Shown one piece after another: positions 1-5,852 of a DNA stretch of 8,631 nt. The notes below the pieces were generated by a model, which made no database searches, was not told where the DNA came from, and was given only the letters and a program-made list of their open reading frames with translations. The position numbers and the translations under genes were made by a program. The stretch comes from Archaeoglobaceae archaeon (GTDB lineage Archaea; Halobacteriota; Archaeoglobi; Archaeoglobales; Archaeoglobaceae). The stretch covers positions 1 to 8,631 of the forward strand of contig JALWBF010000116.1 of NCBI GenBank assembly GCA_027016055.1, read 5' to 3'. Within the stretch, counting starts at the first letter, position 1; each line of letters starts with the position of its first letter.

Positions 1-388
1 TGATACTAACAGGTAGAATTTCTCTAATCTCATTGAATTCGCCATCGCAACTAATCAGCCCGCTTGGATAATACCACCCTCCTCTGTTGCCACTAATTAC
101 TAAATTATCTTGATATATTGCACGAAAACTTTGATTAATTTCGAACTTAAATCTTTTAGCCCATCCCGTTGTTCCAAACAACTTACAGACCGCACAGATA
201 TCCTCTTCCTTATTATTATATTCACATTTTTCATTAACAGAATCGCAAGCATTTCCATTAAATCCTCTAACGATAGCTTCAAACCACCATCTCAAAGAAC
301 CGATTATAGAAGTTTCTCTCAACTTCGTGCATTCTCTGTTAACATCTCCGGTCCAGATCGGAGTTAATGTTCTGATTTTGATCTGCAT
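1..388 (-). CDS. cmr1: Cmr1, type III-B RAMP protein (partial, cut by window edge)
   Basis: Read on the minus strand from the ATG at 388-386, this frame stays open for 129 codons to the window edge. Cmr1 is a RAMP-fold subunit at the end of the type III-B (Cmr) complex, which cuts RNA guided by crRNA in the cytoplasm. The visible family marks are TPIWTGD (residues 9-15), IIGSLRWWFEAIVRG (28-42), and a C67-x2-C70 pair leading into KLFGTTGWA (71-79). These are strong Cmr1 N-terminal signatures. The start is supported by GGTGATC at 397-391, two bases before the ATG. The gene begins 20 bases after the cas8a stop on the same strand, so it is probably co-transcribed with the type I-A genes. About 300 further residues and the remaining cmr genes should lie to the left. 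Identification is firm; whether the rest is intact cannot be seen. Confidence 0.9.
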   Translation of the reverse strand, partial: MQIKIRTLTPIWTGDVNRECTKLRETSIIGSLRWWFEAIVRGFNGNACDSVNEKCEYNNKEEDICAVCKLFGTTGWAKRFKFEINQSFRAIYQDNLVISGNRGGWYYPSGLISCDGEFNEIREILPVSI

Positions 389-408
389 TCGATCACCCCA
401 TATGTATG

Positions 409-1611
409 CTAAGTTTTTTTCATAATTTCAATATAACCTTTACTTCTACTCTTTTCCCTCCTATCGGAGCTGTTTGCAAGTTTAGAATAGCAGTTCCACA
501 GCTCCCTTACAAAGCCGAACCACCCTTGAAAGTCCCCAAGAACGACGAACCTGTAAAGCTCTTGGACTGCTTTCAAAACGTTATCCGCCTCGCTAAACTT
601 ATTCTTAGCATTTAAACTCGCAAGAGCCTTGAATATAGTTTTATCCGGTGCTAAAGCTTCCGATAGTCTTCTGCAAAACTCCTGCGGATCCTTGAAGTAT
701 TTCCCAACAACCCGATAGAATTTCGGACTTCTAAGGATCGTTATGGGTATCTGCTCGTAGATCTTATACGTCTGCCCCTCCGGAGCGATCTTAAACAACA
801 TCAATGATATTTTATCGAGCTGTTCTCGATCCATCAGTTCCCGCAGTTCCACGCTAAGAAGGATTTCGAGCAGCAGAAGTTCGTTCGATGTGGATTTCCC
901 GAGAATCGTTGTCAGTTTCTCCACAACAGCATCCTTAATTAGGAAGAACTTTCCTATCACGTTGCCGGATTCTCTCAACAACTTCAGAATTTCATCCGGG
1001 GAGAAGAACAGGAAGTAGTAGTATGCCTGTTGCTGTTGCCTAAACGTCGTAATAAAGGATGAATATATTCCCAAAAGAAAGAGTAGCGCCACTTCCTTCG
1101 ACACGTAAAGAGTTAGCTGACTCGATGCAAACTTAGTTTCCAAGGAAGTGTATCCGGTATATCTATCGACTTTGAGTATCTGAGGAGCGGTTACGTCTTT
1201 CCTACCGATTATGACTTCACCCCTTTTCAGTATCAACGGAAGGTCTTCTTCGATCTTAACATCATTCAACCCCTTACATTCTAAAAGCTCTTTTATAAAA
1301 TCAACTGAAAGTAAATTTCTGTAGTTTTTCTTATTCCTGACTCTATCGTAAATGACCTCGTTCGAGTATTTGTCGTCTAACAGCTGAAGCAGTTGTTCCG
1401 GAAAGCCGATTCTAAGGCTCTCCTTTCCTCTAACCCTCTTAATCATACTGATGTCGTTTCCGGAAAGCGTTAGCCTCTTGTCCTTTATTCTATCTATAAC
1501 ATCGCTAAAAGCTTTGGGGAATGATCCATCGTAACTTAAATATCGTAACAGACCTTCGTATACGACCTCACTTAAAAACGTTGAATCGACTGGTAAGCTT
1601 ATCTCGACCAT
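409..1611 (-). CDS. cas8a: Cas8a-type large subunit of type I-A Cascade
   Basis: A 400-residue protein, fourth in the minus-strand operon, starting 13 bases inside the cas5 end with a G-rich ribosome site (GAGGTGGTGGTGGG) just before its ATG. Large subunits of type I-A recognise the PAM side of the target and contact Cas5 at the crRNA 5' end. No catalytic motif is expected and none is seen. The call rests mainly on position and size: a soluble 350-400 residue protein directly after csa5-cas7-cas5 is what Cas8a (Csa4-like) would be. The region around residues 140-210 (VTAPQILKVDRYTGYTS, then RQQQQAYYYFLFFSPDE) has the look of this family, but I cannot assign a subfamily (8a1 or 8a2). It is the last I-A gene before cmr1. 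No cas3 gene precedes or follows it. Alternative: an unrelated Cas8-like subunit. Confidence 0.75.
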   Translation of the reverse strand: MVEISLPVDSTFLSEVVYEGLLRYLSYDGSFPKAFSDVIDRIKDKRLTLSGNDISMIKRVRGKESLRIGFPEQLLQLLDDKYSNEVIYDRVRNKKNYRNLLSVDFIKELLECKGLNDVKIEEDLPLILKRGEVIIGRKDVTAPQILKVDRYTGYTSLETKFASSQLTLYVSKEVALLFLLGIYSSFITTFRQQQQAYYYFLFFSPDEILKLLRESGNVIGKFFLIKDAVVEKLTTILGKSTSNELLLLEILLSVELRELMDREQLDKISLMLFKIAPEGQTYKIYEQIPITILRSPKFYRVVGKYFKDPQEFCRRLSEALAPDKTIFKALASLNAKNKFSEADNVLKAVQELYRFVVLGDFQGWFGFVRELWNCYSKLANSSDRREKSRSKGYIEIMKKT

Positions 1612-2426
1612 CCCACCACCACCTCATCCTCAAACTCGTAGGCTACAGCCTTCCCCGCAAGTTCAACGCGACATTCCGGTTGCGTCAATAGCGTTTGCAA
1701 AATGGGAATCTTGAAGGGTAACGTCTTTTTTCCGGAAATATAGTTTGTTACCGGATTTTCCGACTCATCGTATCTTTCAATCTCAAACGGGTTTACGTAA
1801 ACTTCATACTCCCAGTTTCCTCTGCTATCGACCACCTTAATCGATTTGGTGACGGGAAAACTGTAGTTCGTAATCACATTTCCATCTTTAACATTCAATT
1901 TGTCGATCCTTAGAACATCTATGACGGAAACTCTGCTCTCCTTCGAACCCAATCTGTGAATCTTCCAAAAGTGTTCCTCACTCAACGATAGTTCATTACC
2001 GTTAAACTCGATTTTCTCATTCTTAAAGACTAAAAACCATCTGATTGTTGGAGGATTATCGTCTAAGCTCGATAAAATGGTTTTACCTCTTGCCGGTGAA
2101 TCGAAAGATTTCGACAAATCCTTCGGATTTGGATAGAGTATGCCGGAGGTAATTTTCACGGCTACGATCCTGTTTAAATCTTCATACTTAATGGGAACGC
2201 AGTTGATCGGTCTAACGCCAATGGCAAGCAAGTTTTTACCGAGCTTCGGAATTATCTTCTTGCCTTCTTTTTCACCAATTCCCTCAGCCTTTGCCATGAC
2301 CTCAGCCAAGGCTCCCAAGAATGTCGTGGGTGGTGGGTAGTAAAAGGAAGGAGAGGTCTTCGACAAACCCACTATCCTCGCCTGAAATCCCCAGACAAAC
2401 TCCGTATCAACTATAAACCCCATCAT
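1599..2426 (-). CDS. cas5a: Cas5a, crRNA 5'-handle-binding subunit of type I-A Cascade
   Basis: A 275-residue RAMP protein. Cas5 caps the crRNA 5' handle in Cascade; in type I-A it is not the processing enzyme when Cas6 is present, as here. The signature SFYYPPPTTFLGALA at residues 27-41 is the classic Cas5a N-terminal motif after the first beta strand, and a basic/glycine segment (KIHRLGSKESR, about 155-165) follows in the middle. Length is normal for the family. The start is one of two adjacent ATG codons (2426 or 2423); the first makes an ATGA overlap with the cas7 stop, typical of translational coupling. The end overlaps the cas8a start by 13 bases, which leaves no room for the cas3 genes often found between cas5 and cas8a in type I-A operons. 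Confidence 0.9.
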   Translation of the reverse strand: MMGFIVDTEFVWGFQARIVGLSKTSPSFYYPPPTTFLGALAEVMAKAEGIGEKEGKKIIPKLGKNLLAIGVRPINCVPIKYEDLNRIVAVKITSGILYPNPKDLSKSFDSPARGKTILSSLDDNPPTIRWFLVFKNEKIEFNGNELSLSEEHFWKIHRLGSKESRVSVIDVLRIDKLNVKDGNVITNYSFPVTKSIKVVDSRGNWEYEVYVNPFEIERYDESENPVTNYISGKKTLPFKIPILQTLLTQPECRVELAGKAVAYEFEDEVVVGWSR

Positions 2427-3358
2427 AGCTTTTGCTTGGCTTCGTCTATGGCATCGATCACCACTTCCTCGAACTCTCCTTGCTCCGGATAGACAAACAG
2501 CTTGGTGTCGTAGCTAACCCTTTCGAGCTTCTTCCTAGCCTTATCGATGTAGTTCTTCGTGAATGGGCTCGGAACCGTCCAAACGTCATCGCTGACAGCC
2601 ATCACTAAGGATTCCCACTCAACCACCGGCAAAAACCTCGTCTTCTTTGCACCGAACATGAACTCTATCAAGAACTTCTGTAAAGCATTTAGCGTTACTT
2701 CAATTCTCTTTTTTCTATCGTTCACGATGTCCTGTCCGGCTTTATCGTAAACAAAAGTAGCTCTACCTATGTATCCCGTATCCAAGTCGAAGCTGAAGGT
2801 ATATACCGCCGAGGAAAGCTCGACGTAGTATATCATCTGACCTTCCTCAACGAATTTCGTCCCCAAAGCGTATCTTGAATGCAACTGCGGTTCAATTACC
2901 ACATTCTCCAAAGCCTCTTTCGTCGGGATCATGTATCCGGTGTAGAAGTTCGAAGTTCTCTTCACGTTTCCTCCGGCTTTCGGAGCGTATAGGAATCCTC
3001 CAACATCTTCAACTAAGCAGTTACCGACTACGATCCTTTCAAATTCAAACTCATCCTTTGGCGGATCCTGCCCAAACGACTCCTTAAATACGCTTTCGTT
3101 CGTGCTCTTCAGGAATATTCCCTTCTTACACAGCTCGCAAACCGGTAAATCGTTTTTCTTAGCTTCCTCAGCCAAAACTTCCTGAAATCCGTGCGCAATC
3201 GATTCGCCACTTATCGCCGGAACGAAATAAGTTGCATATGTCTCCGGAATTATAACCGGAACTCTCCTATGCTTCACGTAATTTCCGACGCTTTCGGTCA
3301 TGTTCAAAGCTTCAACGTTAACCAAAACCCTTCCCCTTATCGAAATAAACATGCTCAA
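2423..3358 (-). CDS. cas7: Cas7 (Csa2/DevR family), backbone subunit of type I-A Cascade
   Basis: A 311-residue RAMP protein that would polymerise along the crRNA spacer to form the Cascade backbone. Clear family marks: NVEALNMTESVGNYVKHR (residues 14-31), VPAISGESIAHGFQE (46-60), CELCKKGIF (74-82), GNCLVEDVGGFLY (112-124) and TSNFYTGYMIPT (135-146). The C74-x2-C77 pair fits a metal-binding or structural site often seen in Csa2. Length matches the family. It starts in an ATGA overlap with csa5 and ends in an ATGA overlap with cas5, so the three are coupled in translation. The alternative start at codon 3 would change little. The identification is secure from motifs and context. Confidence 0.95.
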   Translation of the reverse strand: MSMFISIRGRVLVNVEALNMTESVGNYVKHRRVPVIIPETYATYFVPAISGESIAHGFQEVLAEEAKKNDLPVCELCKKGIFLKSTNESVFKESFGQDPPKDEFEFERIVVGNCLVEDVGGFLYAPKAGGNVKRTSNFYTGYMIPTKEALENVVIEPQLHSRYALGTKFVEEGQMIYYVELSSAVYTFSFDLDTGYIGRATFVYDKAGQDIVNDRKKRIEVTLNALQKFLIEFMFGAKKTRFLPVVEWESLVMAVSDDVWTVPSPFTKNYIDKARKKLERVSYDTKLFVYPEQGEFEEVVIDAIDEAKQKL

Positions 3359-3693
3359 CCCTCCCTAAGGCTTGCGGAAATTGAAAGAGCCTTAGCCGAA
3401 ATGAGGGCTGTTATCTCCCTAAGCTTCTTCTTATCCTTCGGATCGAGCTTAGCCAAATCCTGAATACCCTTCTCAACCCTATCGAAATTTATCCTATAAG
3501 CCATTTCCTTAGCCCTACGATTTTCCCATCTCTGACCGTTTATTAAAGAATGAAGATCTCTCAGGGCTTCCCTAATGTAATAGATCGCCAAATCCTTCGA
3601 TGGAGTGTAACCGAGCTTATCGACGTAAGTATAGTTCCCCTTTTCGGCTATCAGAACGGCTAAAACTTCGGCTATATCTCTTGCATATTCCAT
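3355..3693 (-). CDS. csa5: Csa5, small subunit of type I-A Cascade
   Basis: A 112-residue, mostly alpha-helical, charged protein, first gene of the minus-strand operon. Csa5 (Cas11-type small subunit) lines the belly of type I-A Cascade and helps hold target DNA in the R-loop. The sequence starts MEYARDIAEVLAVL and has the helical middle IYYIREALRDLHSLI (about 37-51) and a helical C-terminus rich in Lys and Ala. Size and position directly upstream of cas7 are typical. The ATG at 3693 lies about 24 bases after a TATA-like element, so its transcript is probably leaderless. The stop overlaps the cas7 start by four bases. The family is small and poorly conserved, so context carries part of this call. 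Confidence 0.85.
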   Translation of the reverse strand: MEYARDIAEVLAVLIAEKGNYTYVDKLGYTPSKDLAIYYIREALRDLHSLINGQRWENRRAKEMAYRINFDRVEKGIQDLAKLDPKDKKKLREITALISAKALSISASLREG

Positions 3694-3712
3694 GACAACA
3701 GTAAAACTTACT

Positions 3713-3730
3713 AATATAAAAGCTTTTTCA
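3713..3730 (-). promoter_or_regulatory. Promoter of the csa5-cas7-cas5-cas8a-cmr1 operon
   Basis: On the minus strand a purine-rich GAAAAAGC runs into CTTTTATATT, an archaeal BRE plus TATA box. The TATA centre (about 3717) is some 24 bases before the csa5 ATG, so transcription should begin at or next to the start codon. There is no room for a Shine-Dalgarno sequence, which fits a leaderless mRNA. The start site is predicted, not observed. Confidence 0.65.
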
Positions 3731-3744
3731 TTGCTCTAATCATT

Positions 3745-3758
3745 GAAAAGTTATAAAT
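3745..3758 (+). promoter_or_regulatory. Promoter of csa3
   Basis: GAAAAG (BRE-like, 3745-3750) is followed by TTATAAAT (3751-3758), a close match to an archaeal TATA box. Its centre is about 29 bases before the csa3 ATG at 3784, predicting a start within a few bases of that codon and hence a leaderless or nearly leaderless transcript. It lies back to back with the csa5 promoter. Confidence 0.7.
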
Positions 3759-3785
3759 AGATGCATTATCGAAATTAAGATGCAT
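3759..3785 (+). promoter_or_regulatory. Tandem AGATGCAT element, candidate operator
   Basis: AGATGCAT occurs at 3759-3766 and again at 3778-3785, 19 bases apart, and each copy holds the palindrome ATGCAT. The pair sits between the csa3 TATA box and its start codon, overlapping the predicted transcription start. A bound protein here would block csa3 transcription and might also affect csa5. Autoregulation by Csa3 is the obvious guess. The function is inference; only the repeat is seen. Confidence 0.4.
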
Positions 3786-4431
3786 GAAGAAAGCACTTAT
3801 CGTGACGCTCGGCTTTGACGAGAAGTTCTGCTATAGAGCCATACTTAGGCATGGGATAAAGGAAGAGGACATCATAATTCTGCTAACGGCTGGGCTTGTC
3901 GATAGGGTTAAGAGGGCTTACGAATGGATTAGGGTTTTCGCGGAATCTTACGACGTTGAGGTTAAGCTAATACAGATCGATGTGAAGGATTTCAACAGAG
4001 CTTTAAAGGAGGTCATGAGGATACTCGACGAGCTGAAGGATTACAGTTTGATAGTGAACTTAAGCGGAGGTATGAGGGCTTTGGCAATCACGGTGCTTAT
4101 GGCACTCACGATAAAACCCATAAGGGATTTGAAAGTCGAGATAGAGCTTGAAGATTTCTCGGGTTTAATAGAAATTCCGAGGAACGTGCTTAAGTTGAGT
4201 GAGATAAGGGCAAACCTCGGCAAGGAAAAAATTGAGATACTTAAGCTTATTGCTCAGGGTGTTGAGGACGTAAAATCCATCGCGGATTTACTTAAAAAAG
4301 ATGTCAGCACTGTGAGAAGGCACATATACACTTTAATCGATTTGAACTTGGTGGTGGTCGTGAAGAAAAAGCCGTTAATCGTTAAAACCACGGAATTGGC
4401 TGAAATAGTTCTTTCAGCAAATCAAATTTAA
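3784..4431 (+). CDS. csa3: Csa3, CARF-HTH transcription regulator of CRISPR-cas
   Basis: A 215-residue protein with an N-terminal CARF (Rossmann-like) domain and a C-terminal winged helix-turn-helix. The CARF part starts with LIVTLGFDEKF (residues 5-15) and carries VNLSGGMRALAITVLMAL (91-108), the ligand-contact loop typical of Csa3. The DNA-binding part spans about 148-205, with recognition-helix region IADLLKKDVSTVRRHIYTL (166-184). Known Csa3 proteins bind cyclic tetra-adenylate, made by type III effectors, and control adaptation or interference genes of type I-A. Here it is divergent from the csa5 operon, a usual arrangement for a local regulator. Linking to the nearby cmr genes, a Cmr-made messenger could act through this protein. 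ATG at 3784 is chosen from the TATA spacing; the ATG at 3780 is in another frame. Confidence 0.92.
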   Translation: MKKALIVTLGFDEKFCYRAILRHGIKEEDIIILLTAGLVDRVKRAYEWIRVFAESYDVEVKLIQIDVKDFNRALKEVMRILDELKDYSLIVNLSGGMRALAITVLMALTIKPIRDLKVEIELEDFSGLIEIPRNVLKLSEIRANLGKEKIEILKLIAQGVEDVKSIADLLKKDVSTVRRHIYTLIDLNLVVVVKKKPLIVKTTELAEIVLSANQI

Positions 4432-4432
4432 G

Positions 4433-4439
4433 TTTTTTT
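4433..4439 (+). terminator. T-run after csa3, possible archaeal terminator
   Basis: Seven T residues in a row begin one base after the csa3 stop codon. Archaeal RNA polymerase terminates at such runs without needing a hairpin. The same AT-rich stretch is about 26 bases before the cas6 ATG and could instead, or also, serve as a poor TATA element for cas6, so whether csa3 and cas6 share a transcript is open. Confidence 0.4.
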
Positions 4440-4463
4440 AATCTGTTAAGTTTATTTTAAGTC

Positions 4464-5402
4464 ATGAGGATCGCAAGGTATTACACCTTCGAGCTCGAAT
4501 TTTTGAAACCCGCAAAGCTACCGAACTGGAAGGGGAATTTAATTAGGGGAGCTCTCGGAAGTCATCTAAAAAAGCTCTTTTGCATGAATAACGTTAAGGA
4601 TTGCCACAGATGTTCCTTGCTATTCAAATGCCCCTACGGCTACCTCTTTAGGGCTACGACCAAGGGAATCGTTTTAAGGAAAACGAAGCATTACACGAAG
4701 CCTTACGTGATAAAGCCGCCTCTGGAATCGAAGACAGTTTATAAGCGCGGAGAAACGATCAAATTTTCGCTGGTTCTGTTCGGCGATGCTTTGGAGTTCG
4801 AGAATCAAGTAATCAGTGCCGTAAACTCGATGTGCAGGTATGGACTGGGAACCAGAGATTGCAGAGGACAGTTAAAGATCAAAAGAGCTTTTATCGAGAA
4901 TCCTCTCAAGAAAGAAAAGGAGTTTTTGTTTGAAGAAGGGGAGATGTTTAATCCCAGGTTGTTTATACGAAGCGGAGACCTTAAGGTCGATGTAGGCAGA
5001 ATCTTCAAACTGAGATTTTTAACTCCTTTCAGGCTGTTGAAGGATGGAGCGGTAATCTCTGAACCGAGTTTTAGAGATCTGCTTGCGTTCATGTTGAGAA
5101 AGTATTCATCAATAAATTATCAATACCTGAAAAGAGATATCGATATCGACGTTGAAAAGATTTTAAAGTTAGCCGAAAACGTAGCTACGATTTCAGCGGA
5201 TCTCAGCAAAAGAACGTTCGTGTATAAGGGAAGGGAAGAGGTCTTCATCCACGGCGAAATTACGTATTCCGGGAAGCTGAAAGCCGATGCGAAGAAGGTG
5301 CTCGCTTTTTGTGAACTTTCGCACATAGGGAAAAGAGCGAGCTACGGACACGGTTGGTATAAAATTGAAATTGGTTGCGGCGTTACACCGTGCAGGATTT
5401 AA
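4464..5402 (+). CDS. cas6: Cas6-family pre-crRNA endoribonuclease (RAMP), with Cys cluster
   Basis: A 312-residue RAMP protein that should cut the array transcript inside each repeat, leaving an eight-base 5' handle. The N-terminal ferredoxin fold holds WKGNLIRGALGSHL (22-35) with His34 as a possible catalytic residue. A Cys cluster follows (C40, C47, C50, C56, in CHRCSLLFKCPYGYLF), seen in the subfamily with the Cas6 C-terminal domain. Glycine-rich RNA-binding loops occur at YGLGTRDCRG (126-135) and at HIGKRASYGHGWYKIEI (287-303) near the end. Length is normal. It is 32 bases after csa3 on the same strand and is the closest cas gene on the array's leader-distal side. No clear Shine-Dalgarno sequence precedes the ATG. 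The array repeat is almost unstructured, which suits a Cas6 of the archaeal kind. A different RAMP role is possible but less likely. Confidence 0.8.
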   Translation: MRIARYYTFELEFLKPAKLPNWKGNLIRGALGSHLKKLFCMNNVKDCHRCSLLFKCPYGYLFRATTKGIVLRKTKHYTKPYVIKPPLESKTVYKRGETIKFSLVLFGDALEFENQVISAVNSMCRYGLGTRDCRGQLKIKRAFIENPLKKEKEFLFEEGEMFNPRLFIRSGDLKVDVGRIFKLRFLTPFRLLKDGAVISEPSFRDLLAFMLRKYSSINYQYLKRDIDIDVEKILKLAENVATISADLSKRTFVYKGREEVFIHGEITYSGKLKADAKKVLAFCELSHIGKRASYGHGWYKIEIGCGVTPCRI

Positions 5403-5574
5403 GTATGCCATAAACAAACAATCTCGATAACCTCTACCGATCCCGTCTCTTATGTGTATGCTTTTCGAGATTTCTCTTTGTTTCAGCCAAGTTCATTTCG
5501 GAACATCCTTACATCCTCGATTTCCTACGATATTTTAACAGATATTTTAATAATAAAAACAGAATAGATGTTAT
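5403..5574. other. Non-coding gap between cas6 and the cas2-like remnant
   Basis: No convincing gene in either strand; open frames are under 30 codons. It holds an eight-base inverted repeat (AATCTCGA at 5420-5427 and TCGAGATT at 5465-5472), too far apart for a tight terminator hairpin, and a tandem GATATTTTAA at 5529-5538 and 5541-5550. It becomes strongly AT-rich toward 5570. Confidence 0.5.
5544..5555 (+). promoter_or_regulatory. TATA-like element before the cas2-like remnant
   Basis: ATTTTAATAATA is centred about 26 bases before the ATG at 5575, the same promoter-to-start distance as in csa5 and csa3. It suggests that the small reading frame at 5575 once started a real, leaderless gene. 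The stretch is AT-rich, so chance matches are easy. Confidence 0.4.
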
Positions 5575-5649
5575 ATGGAGAGTTACTTAATCGTTTACGT
5601 TCCTTCTTTCGAAAGATTCGATAAAGTCGAAAAACTACTAATGGGTTGA
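5575..5649 (+). pseudogene. cas2: Truncated cas2-like remnant (N-terminal 24 codons)
   Basis: The ATG at 5575 opens a frame of 24 codons ending in TGA. Its product reads SYLIVYVPSFERF (residues 3-15), then DKVEKLLMG. This is the pattern of a Cas2 N-terminus: a hydrophobic first strand ending in Tyr, then an ER-x2-KV-x-K-x-L helix, as in archaeal Cas2 proteins of the YDV-x2-ER-x2-KV type. The residue after the strand Tyr, normally the conserved Asp, is Val here. The remaining 60-odd residues of Cas2 are missing: none of the three plus frames continues the fold past 5649, where sequence runs into the array's distal flank. Cas2 normally bridges two Cas1 dimers during spacer integration. The match is short, so the call is moderate. 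It could also be a chance short ORF. Confidence 0.5.
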
Positions 5650-5702
5650 TCATCATATAGTCACTCTTTATAATTATATATAATGTTCACCCAGCAAATC
5701 TT

Positions 5703-5852
5703 CTTTCAGTTCTCTTTTCATCGAGCTAAATATAAGGAACTTCAGGGATTATCTACTGACGCCAACTTTCAATCTTCTTTTCATTGAGTAGGTGCTGAAC
5801 CCTCAGATCCCCGAGAAGATCAGTATGGCTTTTCAATCCTCTTTTCATCGAG
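5703..5852 (-). repeat. Degenerate leader-distal repeats of the array
   Basis: Against the five identical repeats, the copy at 5703 has two changes (plus-strand positions 7 A to G and 9 C to T), the copy at 5766 has two (10 C to T and 20 C to T), and the copy at 5830 has one at its first base (C to T). The first two keep the 23-base length. The change at position 7 of the 5703 copy lies in the handle region of the crRNA. Confidence 0.9.

Noticed and set aside
110..367. 85-codon plus-strand frame at the left edge
   Set aside because: It is antisense to cmr1, whose motifs are unmistakable on the minus strand.
3379..3387. ATTGAAAG inside csa5, matching the crRNA handle
   Set aside because: It lies within coding sequence and the bases before it do not match the rest of the repeat, so it is a chance eight-base match.
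3738..3750. Repeat-like ATTGAAAAG before the csa3 TATA box, considered as a CreA-like solitary repeat
   Set aside because: It has an extra A, lacks the other repeat bases, and serves better as the BRE of csa3; no small toxin frame or second half was seen.
5451..5540. Short plus-strand frame starting near 5458 between cas6 and the array
   Set aside because: Only about 27 codons, no recognisable motif, no ribosome site.
5605..5616. Perfect 12-base palindrome TCTTTCGAAAGA
   Set aside because: It falls inside the cas2-like frame and is explained by the Ser-Phe-Glu-Arg codons; no second copy or promoter context supports an operator.
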